The notes beneath the pieces are model-generated. The model did no database searches, was not told where the DNA came from, and saw only the letters and a list, made by a program, of their open reading frames with translations. The position numbers and the translations under genes were made by a program. Shown here piece after piece: positions 45,101 through 53,083 of a stretch of 64,000 nucleotides of DNA; the stretch's first letter is position 1; the number at the start of each line of letters is the position of its first letter. Location: the NCBI GenBank assembly GCA_945871445.1, contig CAMBWI010000002.1:26334-90333 (forward strand). Reading direction: 5' to 3'. Source of the stretch: Singulisphaera sp. GP187 (GTDB taxonomy: Bacteria > Planctomycetota > Phycisphaerae > Phycisphaerales > SM1A02).

Positions 45101-45388
45101 GATAAATCCCGCCATCACCGTTTTTCCACGTCGATTATGAATTGTGGCGCCGGCAGGAATAGAAATGTTGGCACTAGGACCGACTGCTTCGATCCAACCA
45201 TTGCGCATCAGAATCGTTGCGTCATCGATCTTGATGAGTGGCGAAATGAAAATTGTGGTGTGCTCGATCGCGTCCCATCGAATATCGGAGGGGCGCATGC
45301 CGTTGACAGGTGGCGATTGTGCCACCGCACCAGTGTTCCCAAGGAATGCGACTAGGAGTGAAAGGAGATAATTTTTTTTGACAATCAC
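42101..45388 (-). CDS. Secreted double amidohydrolase-family protein
   Basis: The 1095-residue protein begins with a signal peptide (LLSLLVAFLGNTGAVA) and holds two amidohydrolase-type modules joined by a Lys/Glu/Pro-rich linker (about residues 560-610). The first module lacks HxH after its VMAGFIEP turn. The second keeps it in LTPGLIDCHSHTG. Further candidate ligands are in HCHAYRQDE, GTFQHILEGY and FNSDSNE, so only the C-terminal module is likely active. The start is GTG 45388. It overlaps the next gene by 4 bases. Family members open cyclic amides or process peptides. The substrate is unknown, but two inactive and one active module in a row suggest an assembled complex. Confidence 0.8.
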   Translation of the reverse strand: MIVKKNYLLSLLVAFLGNTGAVAQSPPVNGMRPSDIRWDAIEHTTIFISPLIKIDDATILMRNGWIEAVGPSANISIPAGATIHNRRGKTVMAGFIEPALILNSVALAKKITGDAGAHWNSNVTPQISTEDLPPISADVSQELRALGFTIAATYPNSGIFRGGGSIVLLGMEPNGTRTIGSGAGQFVSFGRSPPNAQSENNEDSWRVPTYPNSTMGAVALLRQTFLDARWRANSMAVWNAHPTGNDPPVAAAALDAFAQAISGKERVLFDASTELDALRAGRLAQEFKLNASILGGGGEFRNLNEIAAMKLPIIVPVDFPKPPDLSSPRLSESISLRELESWAVAPSNAARLIAAGVSVSLTTSRLKHRDSFSTRAREAREAGLSEAQLIAALTTAPASLLGMSDTLGTIEIGRMANLTISDGPLFAEDSRITEVWIAGRSYDAAAQDKTPFENDFVGAGRFSLTLVNGGTRMVVIDSKKRTIVFEETAADGTHKSTNASNVSLDRLRGGFIVEGEALGMTESLRCAMWVDGDRLTIEVQPASGISVIFAAVPAAPETAKIATEEKPSEKNLEKNLEKNQEKPIKKSPEKTLTKTPTLPDVPITFPFGDFGYSSIPTKENVIFRGATVWTSAPTGILEDTDVIIRGGVITQIGKNLPVPTDAKVVDCAGRHLTPGLIDCHSHTGIDGGVNEWTQACTSEVRVNDVIDPSDVGWYRELAGGLTCANQLHGSANPIGGQNSVVKLKWGSPVAEWPVTTAKPGIKFALGENVVRPKGRYPQTRMGVETFLRDQFRAAVEYRAEQLAFAARSDRASCIPPRIDLELETIAEIIEGKRIIHCHAYRQDEILMLLHLADEFGFRIGTFQHILEGYKVADAIARHGAGGSCFSDWWAYKMEVMDAIPWDGAMMRDQGVLMSFNSDSNELARHLNTEAAKAVKYGNLPPTNALEFVTINPAKQLGIGDRTGSIELGKDADLVLWSGDPLSPFSLCEQTWVEGTKRFDRIDDLAARAPREALRQQLIVSAVQLRGKADEKAEKNDKYKDSAEPIDIKTSQPRPTRLRESMLGSKEAYLMDLWRRGVDSRFARKAGDCGCGEISQ

Positions 45389-45474
45389 CGCTCAAGTGTA
45401 TGAGTAGCGACTCAAAAACGGACACCAATTTTGGTTTTGAAATGAAGAGGCGGACCACAGAAAGAAACGTGGGT

Positions 45475-45759
45475 TTAGTGATGGCGAAGTTCTTCAAGCA
45501 TTCGATCAATCGCAACAGAAAGCCTTGAATCTGTGTCGAAAGAACCATCAGCAATCATTTGCTTGATTTTTGCAATGCGCTCCGCTCTAACTTCTGGCAA
45601 TGCCCTTAAGTGTGCAAGATGTCTAGCGTGTTCCTCGGAATGATCGTTCAAATCAGAAGAGAGCGAACGAACATTCGAACAGGCATCTACTTTCATTGGG
45701 GACATTGTGGTTGTCATATTTTCTCGGACATTCTTGGATGGTTGTTTGGATTCAGACAT
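45475..45759 (-). CDS. FlgM-like anti-sigma-28 factor
   Basis: The 94-residue protein has a low-complexity N-terminus and a C-terminal helix pair (EVRAERIAKIKQMIADGSFD, then SRLSVAIDRMLEEL) matching the anti-sigma-28 pattern, where FlgM holds the flagellar sigma factor inactive. A strong ribosome site (AGGAG) is upstream of the ATG at 45759. No flagellar genes are in the window. Short, so a chance match is possible. Confidence 0.6.
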   Translation of the reverse strand: MSESKQPSKNVRENMTTTMSPMKVDACSNVRSLSSDLNDHSEEHARHLAHLRALPEVRAERIAKIKQMIADGSFDTDSRLSVAIDRMLEELRHH

Positions 45760-45934
45760 GGTGAAACTCCTGCGACCGTTGCTTCAGATCCATCTTTAGC
45801 ATCGGCCTGACGTTGACTCGTGACATCCTTGTAATGTGCCCAAATTCTAGGCTCAAGATACATATCGTCCTATTGAATCGGAAGACTTTAACTATTCAAA
45901 TTGTGTCTGGAAAACGAGTTATGATCCACCAACC

Positions 45935-46984
45935 ATGATTGTGCATACGCCATCTGTGAGAGTTGGATTCCTTCTATGTGCGACCATCGCTTTAGCAGTG
46001 GGATGTGCGGACACCCCTAAAAAACCAAAGAAAACAGCGGTTTCCCAAGAGTCCAACGATCCCGACGCGCTTTTTAGCGACACAGAAATCACAAACAGCG
46101 AAGAGAACGGCATTATGGCCGGAACCGCAGGCAAAACCACAAAGTCCGTTACAAGCGCAAAATCTCCAACGTGGTCAGTTCCAGGAAGTCCTCAGGCAAT
46201 TTCGCAGCCACCCACACAGATTGAGGAAGCGCCTCCACCTTCAGCAAAATTGGTCAGAGAAAAAAAATCATCGGGCGAAGATTCCAAAGCAACTGCGAAG
46301 GAAGATCGACGATGGGGAATTATCTTGCTGACTTTTTCTGGTGATGATCACCAACAACTTGCAGAGGCTTCGTGCGTTCAGTTGCGAAGAAAATACCCAC
46401 TGTTGGCCGATGCATTCGTGAGAGAGAAATCAAATGGCTCGGTTGTAATGGTTGGGCGCTTTACTGGCACAGATGATCCAGCTGCGAAACCCATGGTCAA
46501 ACAAGTGCAGGCACTCATTGATGGAAACGACCGTCCGTTTGCGAGATCGTTTTTGACGAGAGTCAATACGGCGCGTATTGGTCCGATGGGCGCATTTGAT
46601 TTGCGTCGTGCGCGTCTAGCAAATCCAAATTCACGATCTCTGTATTCGATCGAGGTCGCAGTGTGGAGTGACTTTGGTTCAGGTGAGATCACAGTCGAAG
46701 AGATTCGTCGCAAAGCGGAGGCATATACAACTCAATTGCGCGCGCAAGGATTTCCCGCTTTTTTTCATCATGATGACGACCGACGAATGAGCATCGTGAC
46801 GGTTGGTCTGTTTGGTGAAGAGGCATACGATGCGAAGACAACTCTCTACTCAGATGAAGTAAACGCCGTCAAAAAAAGATTTCCAAAGTTAATGGTGAAT
46901 GGCGAAGAACTTCTGAAACCTGTCCGCAAGGGTTCACAAGAAACAGTCCCAGAAACAAGTTTGATGGTCGAGGTTCCAAGGTGA
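45935..46984 (+). CDS. Lipoprotein of unknown function
   Basis: The lipobox-like AVGC ends a signal helix (FLLCATIALAVGC). The first 110 residues are low-complexity (Ser/Pro/Thr/Lys). The rest is an ordered domain with two repeat-like halves, around WGIILLTFSGDDHQQLAEA and YSIEVAVWSDFGSGEIT. I think this may be a SPOR-like or unknown fold, but no family match is clear. It overlaps the holB start by 4 bases (GTGA). Confidence 0.65.
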   Translation: MIVHTPSVRVGFLLCATIALAVGCADTPKKPKKTAVSQESNDPDALFSDTEITNSEENGIMAGTAGKTTKSVTSAKSPTWSVPGSPQAISQPPTQIEEAPPPSAKLVREKKSSGEDSKATAKEDRRWGIILLTFSGDDHQQLAEASCVQLRRKYPLLADAFVREKSNGSVVMVGRFTGTDDPAAKPMVKQVQALIDGNDRPFARSFLTRVNTARIGPMGAFDLRRARLANPNSRSLYSIEVAVWSDFGSGEITVEEIRRKAEAYTTQLRAQGFPAFFHHDDDRRMSIVTVGLFGEEAYDAKTTLYSDEVNAVKKRFPKLMVNGEELLKPVRKGSQETVPETSLMVEVPR

Positions 46985-48204
46985 CAACGCCCCGTGCCGC
47001 AGGCAAGACTCAATCTGCGCGAGTTCCTCGTCGCGAAACCGAACTGGAGTCTCCAGGTGATCCATATGTTTCTTCGCTTGCACGCGTTGCCTTGGACGGA
47101 CAAATTCTTGGACAAGACCGAGCGCTGAATACACTTGCGAAATCGCTTGTTTCTGGCCATTTTCCGCACGCTTGGATTTTTCATGGGCCACGGGGAACTG
47201 GGAAGTGCACGGCGGCACTGCGGGTTGCCGCTGTGGTTGTCGATCCTCTTTCAGGCGATGCGCAGAGAGCAAAGTGCGCTGCGAATGCACATACACCAAG
47301 CGCCACACTTCTGCGTGTGGGCACACATCCAGATGTGCGGGTTATTCGTGCTGAACTTGCGGGATCGAGTGCGGATCGAGAATTGCGTGATCGCAAGCAA
47401 AATAATATTCCAGTCGCACTTTTACGCGAACACATGATTGGTGGAGTTACAAGTGGGGGCGCAAGAATCGACGCAGCCGTCTATCGATCGAGTGTGATGG
47501 GCGCTGGAAAAGTTTTCATCATTGACGAAGCAGAACGATTGGAAACTGATGGGCAAAATGTTCTCTTGAAGACACTTGAGGAACCACCTCCAGGGACCGT
47601 TATTATTTTGGTTACGAATAGTCTGGATCGATTATTGCCAACCGTCCGGAGTCGTTGTCAAACACTTGGATTCTTTCCGCTTACAGAATCACAGATGGGT
47701 GGTTGGCTTGACGCGAATCTTGGCGAGATCAATGGCGCTGCACGCGAGTTCGTTCAGATGTACGCAGCAGGATCTCCAGGCGCAGCGGTCACGGCGGTTA
47801 CGCTTGGTTTGCAAACATTGCACGCGGATCTGTTGCCAATGATTAATCAGTTGGAGAAAGGGGTTTTCCCTTTTTCTATGGGTGATCGTATGAACGACTT
47901 TGCATCAGAAGTCGCAGAAGCTGCGGTCAAGCGAAACGAAAACGCAAGCAAGGAAGCCGCGAACCGCCGCGCGACCGGCGTGATGTTTTCAGTCATTGGC
48001 GCAGAGGTTTTGCGTCGAATGCGTGCGTGCTCATCGTCTCCTGACAAGTTGGAGTATTGGGCAAAGGTTCCAGATGTCATCGCAGAAGCAGAAAGAAATC
48101 TTCAAGCGAATGTCAATCAAAAACTTGTCCTTGCTGACTTCGTTGCGCAGTGGTCAAGTTTGTCGAGAAAGTCTTTGATCAAACCAGCCGGGAAGTCAAT
48201 TTGA
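46981..48204 (+). CDS. holB: DNA polymerase III subunit delta'
   Basis: HolB is part of the clamp loader that puts the sliding clamp on primed DNA. Walker A is GPRGTGKCTAAL and Walker B VFIIDEAERL, followed by a VNLDRLLPTVRSRCQ-like sensor block written here as SLDRLLPTVRSRCQ. The zinc-binding cysteines found in many delta' subunits are reduced to one (AKCAANA). The C-terminal helical domain extends to residue 407. The start is GTG 46981. Its stop overlaps the CYTH gene start (TTGA). Confidence 0.85.
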   Translation: MTTPRAAGKTQSARVPRRETELESPGDPYVSSLARVALDGQILGQDRALNTLAKSLVSGHFPHAWIFHGPRGTGKCTAALRVAAVVVDPLSGDAQRAKCAANAHTPSATLLRVGTHPDVRVIRAELAGSSADRELRDRKQNNIPVALLREHMIGGVTSGGARIDAAVYRSSVMGAGKVFIIDEAERLETDGQNVLLKTLEEPPPGTVIILVTNSLDRLLPTVRSRCQTLGFFPLTESQMGGWLDANLGEINGAAREFVQMYAAGSPGAAVTAVTLGLQTLHADLLPMINQLEKGVFPFSMGDRMNDFASEVAEAAVKRNENASKEAANRRATGVMFSVIGAEVLRRMRACSSSPDKLEYWAKVPDVIAEAERNLQANVNQKLVLADFVAQWSSLSRKSLIKPAGKSI

Positions 48205-48689
48205 AAATTGGGCAGGAAATTGAACGCGTATGGTTGTTGCGGGGATTGCCGCATCTTCCCGAGGGCCATGTGATTTGGCAATTGGATCAGGGATATTTCC
48301 TTGGCGATAGTGGCACTCCAAATGGGCGTATTCGTAAAACGGTCTTTCCAGACGCAAGCGAACAATTCCATCTCAATCACAAAACCGGCTCTGGTCTCAT
48401 CCGCCAAGAGAGTGAATCCCAAATCACCGCCACATCGTTTTATCAACAATGGCCCGCAACCCTCGGCCGCAGGCTTTGCAAAAAACGCCATCGAATTGCA
48501 GCTGGCGGCTTGGTCTGGGAAATTGACGAGTTTTCGGACTTTCCGCTGGTATTGGCAGAGGTCGAATTGCCGACGGCCGATCATTCTTTGACGATCCCAT
48601 CTTGGCTTTCGCCTTGGATTTTGCAAGAAGTGACTGCGAATTCTCTTTATCGCAATTACAATCTTGCCACACAAGGGCCACCACCTTGA
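48201..48689 (+). CDS. CYTH-domain phosphohydrolase-like protein
   Basis: TTG 48201 overlaps the holB stop as TTGA and gives a protein that begins MKIGQEIERVWLL, matching the EIERKF-type CYTH start. A longer frame to GTG 48150 would overlap holB. Acidic and basic pairs typical of the triphosphate tunnel are present (NGRIRKTV, NHKTGSG, FPLVLAEVEL). CYTH proteins bind triphosphorylated substrates such as inorganic triphosphate, thiamine triphosphate or RNA ends. At 162 residues it is of normal length. It is followed 56 bases later by atpC. Confidence 0.75.
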   Translation: MKIGQEIERVWLLRGLPHLPEGHVIWQLDQGYFLGDSGTPNGRIRKTVFPDASEQFHLNHKTGSGLIRQESESQITATSFYQQWPATLGRRLCKKRHRIAAGGLVWEIDEFSDFPLVLAEVELPTADHSLTIPSWLSPWILQEVTANSLYRNYNLATQGPPP

Positions 48690-48745
48690 TAAGGATCTCC
48701 ATCCGCGTTGAATGGCGGTTAGTATGAAACTTCGGCAACTATTTT

Positions 48746-49159
48746 ATGACAACATTTCATTGCAAAATCGTAACTCCATCCGAAGCTGTTCTTGACGAAG
48801 AAGTTCAATACGTCACATTCCAAGCATTTGATGGCCAGCAAGGCGTGATGCGTGGCGCATCACCATTTTTGTCAAAGTTAGGCGGTGGGGTTTGTCGAAT
48901 CGACAGTGCAACAGGCAGTACCGAATATGTGCTGGCTGGTGGATTTGCACAAATGAATCAGAACACATTGGTCCTCTTGGCCGATGGTGCGGAACTTGCA
49001 ACTTCGATCAATCCCGAAGATGCGCAGAAAAAAGTTTCGCAAGCAGATGCGAAAGTCAACGCAGTCAATGAAAAGCCGCTGACACTTGCTCAGCGAGAAT
49101 CGATTGAGAACGAGCAATCATTGGCGCGTGCGCGTTTGACCGCATCACGCCGGCGATAA
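48746..49159 (+). CDS. atpC: ATP synthase epsilon subunit
   Basis: The N-terminal beta-sandwich (FHCKIVTPSEAVLDEEV, YVTFQAFDGQQGVM, GGGVCRID) and the short C-terminal helices fit the epsilon subunit, which brakes the rotary ATP synthase. At 137 residues it is normal. No other atp gene is in the window; in most bacteria atpC lies after atpD. Its neighbours here are holB, a CYTH gene and scpB. Whether another atpC exists elsewhere cannot be told. Confidence 0.85.
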   Translation: MTTFHCKIVTPSEAVLDEEVQYVTFQAFDGQQGVMRGASPFLSKLGGGVCRIDSATGSTEYVLAGGFAQMNQNTLVLLADGAELATSINPEDAQKKVSQADAKVNAVNEKPLTLAQRESIENEQSLARARLTASRRR

Positions 49160-49161
49160 TT

Positions 49162-49782
49162 ATGAGCACGAAACCAATCGTCGAAGTTGAAGGAACTGAT
49201 CAAGCTTTCGGCAGTGTGAATCCTGCAGCAGATATTGAAGAAATTCCGTGCGCAGAACTTCCTTTGTTGCGAAGAGTCGAAGCGCTTTTGTTTGCAGCGG
49301 ATCGTCCACTCTCGGATGCACGCATTGCAGATTTACTTGGAGTTTCTGGTAAGAGCAAATCAAGCACGCACATTCGAGATGCGGTGGATGAACTGAACGC
49401 AACATATCTCAAAAGTGGTTGCGCTTTCAAAGTCGAACAAGTTGCCGGCGGAAGACAGGTTTTAACTTTGCCTGCTTTCGCTCCCGTTGTCGCAAGATTG
49501 CGCGGTGAGAAACAACAAACACGATTGACTCAACCCGCAATCGAAACTCTGGCGATCGTCGCATATCGACAACCGATTCAACGAGCGGAAATTGAGGCGA
49601 TCCGTGGTGTTGCGTGTGGCGAAGTTTTGCGCGGACTGCTTGAACGAAGACTTGTTCGCATCGTTGGTCGCGCGGAAGAACTTGGCCGACCAATGCTGTA
49701 TGGCACGACGAGTGAATTCTTAAAGGTCTTTGGACTCTCAAGCCTGTCAGATCTTCCGCAGTCAAAAGAATTGCGAATCTGA
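49162..49782 (+). CDS. scpB: Segregation and condensation protein ScpB
   Basis: Two winged-helix parts are visible. The first includes RRVEALLFAADRPL and RIADLLGV-like text, and the second the family mark ETLAIVAYRQPIQRAEIEAIRGV with GRAEELGRP. ScpB works with ScpA and SMC in chromosome compaction. At 206 residues it is normal. It starts 2 bases after the atpC stop. Confidence 0.9.
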   Translation: MSTKPIVEVEGTDQAFGSVNPAADIEEIPCAELPLLRRVEALLFAADRPLSDARIADLLGVSGKSKSSTHIRDAVDELNATYLKSGCAFKVEQVAGGRQVLTLPAFAPVVARLRGEKQQTRLTQPAIETLAIVAYRQPIQRAEIEAIRGVACGEVLRGLLERRLVRIVGRAEELGRPMLYGTTSEFLKVFGLSSLSDLPQSKELRI

Positions 49783-49792
49783 CCAACAGCGA

Positions 49793-50509
49793 TCAGCGCC
49801 GTCTGCGTGAGCGCAGAATCGGTAGAAAACCAATCAAAGCGATCGATGCCGGACCGGGCACTGTTTGAAACGCAAACACACTTGTGAAACTCGCTTCGCC
49901 ACCAGCGGAGAGGCGCAGTGAAAAACCAATTGAGGCTTGATTCGTTATGGAATTTGCAATTTCAAGATTGCTGAAGTTGAAGTTTCCAAGAGAAACGACC
50001 TGAAATGGCTGTGCAAAGAACAGGGCGTTATTCAGCTGGCTATTGACTGTCACATTATCAATTCCCGCACTCCAAAGAGCGCCGGTGCTTGTCAAACTTC
50101 CTAGCGATGCAGACCCATTTACAAACTGCCCACCAACTGATCCAGAAGCAACCAAAGGTCCTGTTGCCATTCCATTCATCGCAATCATCACAGAAAAATC
50201 TTGTGCGGTAGATGTGTTGTTTCGAATCACAATATTGCCATTTGTGAAGCCACTCAACGTTTGTGGATTCCACCCTTGAATATTATTGACCCAAGTGACA
50301 GAAGTGTTTGTTGCAGTCCAGCCACCATTATTCGACCAAGATGTTGGGGTTATTTGAGTTGAAATATTCTGAATGGTTCCGCTCCCCACAGATGATGTGA
50401 CGCTGAAGGATGCTCCCGAAGAAGTAAATCCTGCGGATGTTGCGCTGGAAATGAAACCAGTAACTCCCAGAATAAACACGAGATTATTTTTGTTTTTCAA
50501 GCCGATCAT
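49793..50509 (-). CDS. Secreted PEP-CTERM-like protein, copy 1
   Basis: A signal-like helix opens the 238-residue protein (LVFILGVTGFISSATSA). The body is Ser/Gly/Asn-rich and low in charge. The C-terminus reads VPGPASIALIGFLPILRSRRRR, shown here as its parts: a Pro-Gly motif, a hydrophobic helix and four arginines. This is the arrangement of exosortase-type sorting signals. Similarity to the next gene is visible over the C-terminal half. Function unknown; surface or extracellular location inferred. Confidence 0.7.
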   Translation of the reverse strand: MIGLKNKNNLVFILGVTGFISSATSAGFTSSGASFSVTSSVGSGTIQNISTQITPTSWSNNGGWTATNTSVTWVNNIQGWNPQTLSGFTNGNIVIRNNTSTAQDFSVMIAMNGMATGPLVASGSVGGQFVNGSASLGSLTSTGALWSAGIDNVTVNSQLNNALFFAQPFQVVSLGNFNFSNLEIANSITNQASIGFSLRLSAGGEASFTSVFAFQTVPGPASIALIGFLPILRSRRRR

Positions 50510-50582
50510 GTTTCAACCCTTTTCTTCCAGCACTGTTCCTCCAACCCAAACCCCAGACACTAAACCCCAGACACCAAACTTT

Positions 50583-51320
50583 TTATGCACTTCTCCGGCG
50601 ACCTCGTCGCGCAGTAAATCCCGCCAAAATCCCCATCGCAATCACACCTGGTGCTGGTACGGGGAGGGCAACGAAGATGCTTGAGAATGAAACGGAATCG
50701 CCTGCGCTCAAAGTGAACGAATATCGAATTCCAATCGTGCTGTTGATCGATGGACCTGCAAGTGGCGGTAATCCTTGGCCGAAAGATCCTCCGCTGAACG
50801 AATTTGTTCCAAATGGGGACGTAACGATTTGATTCGCATTTGACATTAATGATTGCACAAACATGTCATCTGCAAGCGCTGTGTAGATCGCGCCGCCATT
50901 TGTTGAAGTCAAAGAAGCAGAACCAGAGCCGTTGGAATCAGTCAAAGTTCCTGACATTTGGCCAGAGACCGTGCTTTGGGCGATAGCAGGAGAAATTGGA
51001 AGCGAAAAATCGACGACATACTCTTTAGAAAATGCCGTTTCGTTCGTCAGCGAAAGAGTTCCGGTGATAAATGGATCTGGGTCGACCAAATAAGCCCAAC
51101 TCATTGACGTTCCGATTGTGTTCGAATGCTGGCCTTGAAAGAACCACTCGTTCGCTGCGACTTGTGTCACAGAACCAAAGTTGCAAGCTTCGCCTCCGGA
51201 AGCAAGGCCACCTTCAAAGAGCCTGAATAGAAATCCAGGTTGTGTGAAATCTGCTTGTGTCTCAAAAGTTGTAACCGCAAGCGATAAAGAAGCGCAAGCA
51301 ATAGTTATCGTATTTTTCAT
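50583..51320 (-). CDS. Secreted PEP-CTERM-like protein, copy 2
   Basis: ATG 51320 gives a clean signal peptide (MKNTITIACASLSLAVTTF) and a ribosome-like AGGAAAAGGG upstream. The body shares its layout with copy 1, with matching pieces such as SGSASLTSTNGG / NGSASLGSLTSTG and GIRYSFTLSAGDSVSFSS / GFSLRLSAGGEASFTS. The sorting tail reads PVPAPGVIAMGILAGFTA then RRGRRR. A longer frame begins at 51398 but adds no signal. The two genes are 73 bases apart on one strand and look like a diverged duplication. Confidence 0.72.
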   Translation of the reverse strand: MKNTITIACASLSLAVTTFETQADFTQPGFLFRLFEGGLASGGEACNFGSVTQVAANEWFFQGQHSNTIGTSMSWAYLVDPDPFITGTLSLTNETAFSKEYVVDFSLPISPAIAQSTVSGQMSGTLTDSNGSGSASLTSTNGGAIYTALADDMFVQSLMSNANQIVTSPFGTNSFSGGSFGQGLPPLAGPSINSTIGIRYSFTLSAGDSVSFSSIFVALPVPAPGVIAMGILAGFTARRGRRRSA

Positions 51321-51475
51321 ATCCCTTTTCCTTTTCAAGCAAAGCTTGTCAAAACTCCCAAACCAATACTCGACCCTCATCGAGTTACTGTCAAACAAAC
51401 AGTATGCTTAAACCTACCTCATCAAAACACAAAAGCCAAAAAACACCGAAATTTTCGGAATAATTACAATCCAAA

Positions 51476-52531
51476 TTACCCAACATTCGCGCATGCTGTT
51501 TTTTGGCGAATTTCCTGCTCTTCGCCAGCCAATTCAATCCACGAGTCAATGGCGATAACCATATCTGCAAGCGACAAAGCCGTTCTGATCGCTTCTTTTA
51601 GTGGCTTTATAGGACCCATTGTTTTGCTATACCAAGCAATCCGAGAGCGCATGGTGTGCAGGGCATGCCGCTCGGATGGGGCAAATTGGGTCAGCAGGTC
51701 GATATGCCGACGGATCATCTGACACTTATATAGGAAGGATGGGGCAAAGACGCCTTCTGGATTTGGATTGTCACCCATTCGAATCATCTCGAGGGCTTGG
51801 CGAAAAATCCAAGGAGTGCGCAGCGCTCCACGACCGATCATCACCCCGGCACAATTGGTTTGGCGCATGAGGTCGATCACATGATGAGGTTCGGTGACAT
51901 CGCCGTTGCCAATGACAGGAATCGATTTGACGGCGGCAACTACCTCGCCGATTCGCTCCCAGTCTGCCCTTCCAGAGAAAAACTGAACGGTCCATCTTCC
52001 GTGCACCGTGACTGCTTGTACTCCGATGCTTTCAAGGTCTCGTGCAAGTATCGGCGCAACGAAATGTTCGCGGTCCCAACCTAATCGCATTTTTGCGGTG
52101 ACTGGCACGCGCCCACCGCTGTGTTTTCGCACGGCTTCGACGATGCTTTCGGTCAGTCGCATTGTGGAAGCACAGTCACGCAAAAGCAGAGATCCACCGT
52201 GTTTTTTTGCAACCTTGTCGACAGGACAACCCATGTTGATGTCGATCAATTTCGCACCGTGATCGATTGCCCAGCATGCAGCTTCTGGAAGTGGATCCTC
52301 ATAATTTCCGTATAACTGCATTCCGCAGGGATTATCGAGATCGTTGGTGGCGGCGAGTTCAAGAGTTTTCGCTGAGCCGTTGAGAATCGCTCGAGAATTC
52401 AGAAGGTCCGTGCTTGCAAGCCCCACACCACCTTGCTCGCGGCAAAGAATTCGAAACGACAGATCGCAGTGCCCCGCAATTGGAGCAAGCAGTAGGGGTG
52501 AGTCAAGATGTAACGGTCCGATCTGAAGCAT
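51476..52531 (-). CDS. tRNA-dihydrouridine synthase
   Basis: Dus enzymes reduce uridine to dihydrouridine in tRNA loops with FMN. The family core is clear: LLLAPIAGHCDLSFRIL, INMGCPVDKV with the FMN-side cysteine, GRWTVQFFSGRADWE and IGNGDVTEP, GVMIGRGAL. The 351-residue length is normal. The start at ATG 52531 leaves 30 bases to the divergent lipoprotein gene. It is not linked in sequence to any other tRNA gene in the window. Confidence 0.92.
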   Translation of the reverse strand: MLQIGPLHLDSPLLLAPIAGHCDLSFRILCREQGGVGLASTDLLNSRAILNGSAKTLELAATNDLDNPCGMQLYGNYEDPLPEAACWAIDHGAKLIDINMGCPVDKVAKKHGGSLLLRDCASTMRLTESIVEAVRKHSGGRVPVTAKMRLGWDREHFVAPILARDLESIGVQAVTVHGRWTVQFFSGRADWERIGEVVAAVKSIPVIGNGDVTEPHHVIDLMRQTNCAGVMIGRGALRTPWIFRQALEMIRMGDNPNPEGVFAPSFLYKCQMIRRHIDLLTQFAPSERHALHTMRSRIAWYSKTMGPIKPLKEAIRTALSLADMVIAIDSWIELAGEEQEIRQKTACANVG

Positions 52532-52561
52532 GAGAACCCTATTGTGGCGTAGAATGCCGCT

Positions 52562-53083
52562 ATGCCAAGAGGTTTTTCTGATTTTTTTATGCATAAGGTC
52601 GCTGGGGCGGTCACCTTTGTGATTTGCATGGGCGGTTGCTCAAACCAGTTTTTGACTACATATCAAGGGGAGCGATTCGAAGCGACGACATCGCCGATGG
52701 TCGTCGCCACCCGTCCTGCGAATTCGGGACTGATCGGATCATCCAACTTTGTAAGTGGGGCGGGTTTCGGAGAGCCCGAAGCGGTCAGTGCGGCATGTGC
52801 GGTCGGCGCTGATTCTGTTCAGTGGTCGCGCGGATTGGATACTCGTGATGCAACGGCAGGAGCTGGCGTTGTGAAATCAAGTTTGTCTCCCACTGGTCCA
52901 GTGTCATCGTGGGCGCCGGTTCAGCCTGGCGGTTTTGTTTATAGATATGTCGCACGCTATTACAAGAATGGCGTGAAAGATTTTGCTCCTGCAGTTGAAT
53001 CAGCTCCACAATTTCCAGCGGGTGGTGCTGGGCAAATTATTGAAGACGATCAAGCGGCGACGCAAAAAGCATCTGGTCGCTGA
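52562..53083 (+). CDS. Lipoprotein of unknown function
   Basis: A short N-terminal helix ends in a lipobox-like MGGC (VTFVICMGGCSN). The rest (about 135 residues) is Ser/Gly/Ala-rich with a YVARYYKNGVKDFAP segment near the end. A start at ATG 52589 (MHKVAGAV) would place the signal helix at the very N-terminus. Its last 47 bases overlap the convergent gene at 53037. No family recognised. Confidence 0.6.
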   Translation: MPRGFSDFFMHKVAGAVTFVICMGGCSNQFLTTYQGERFEATTSPMVVATRPANSGLIGSSNFVSGAGFGEPEAVSAACAVGADSVQWSRGLDTRDATAGAGVVKSSLSPTGPVSSWAPVQPGGFVYRYVARYYKNGVKDFAPAVESAPQFPAGGAGQIIEDDQAATQKASGR

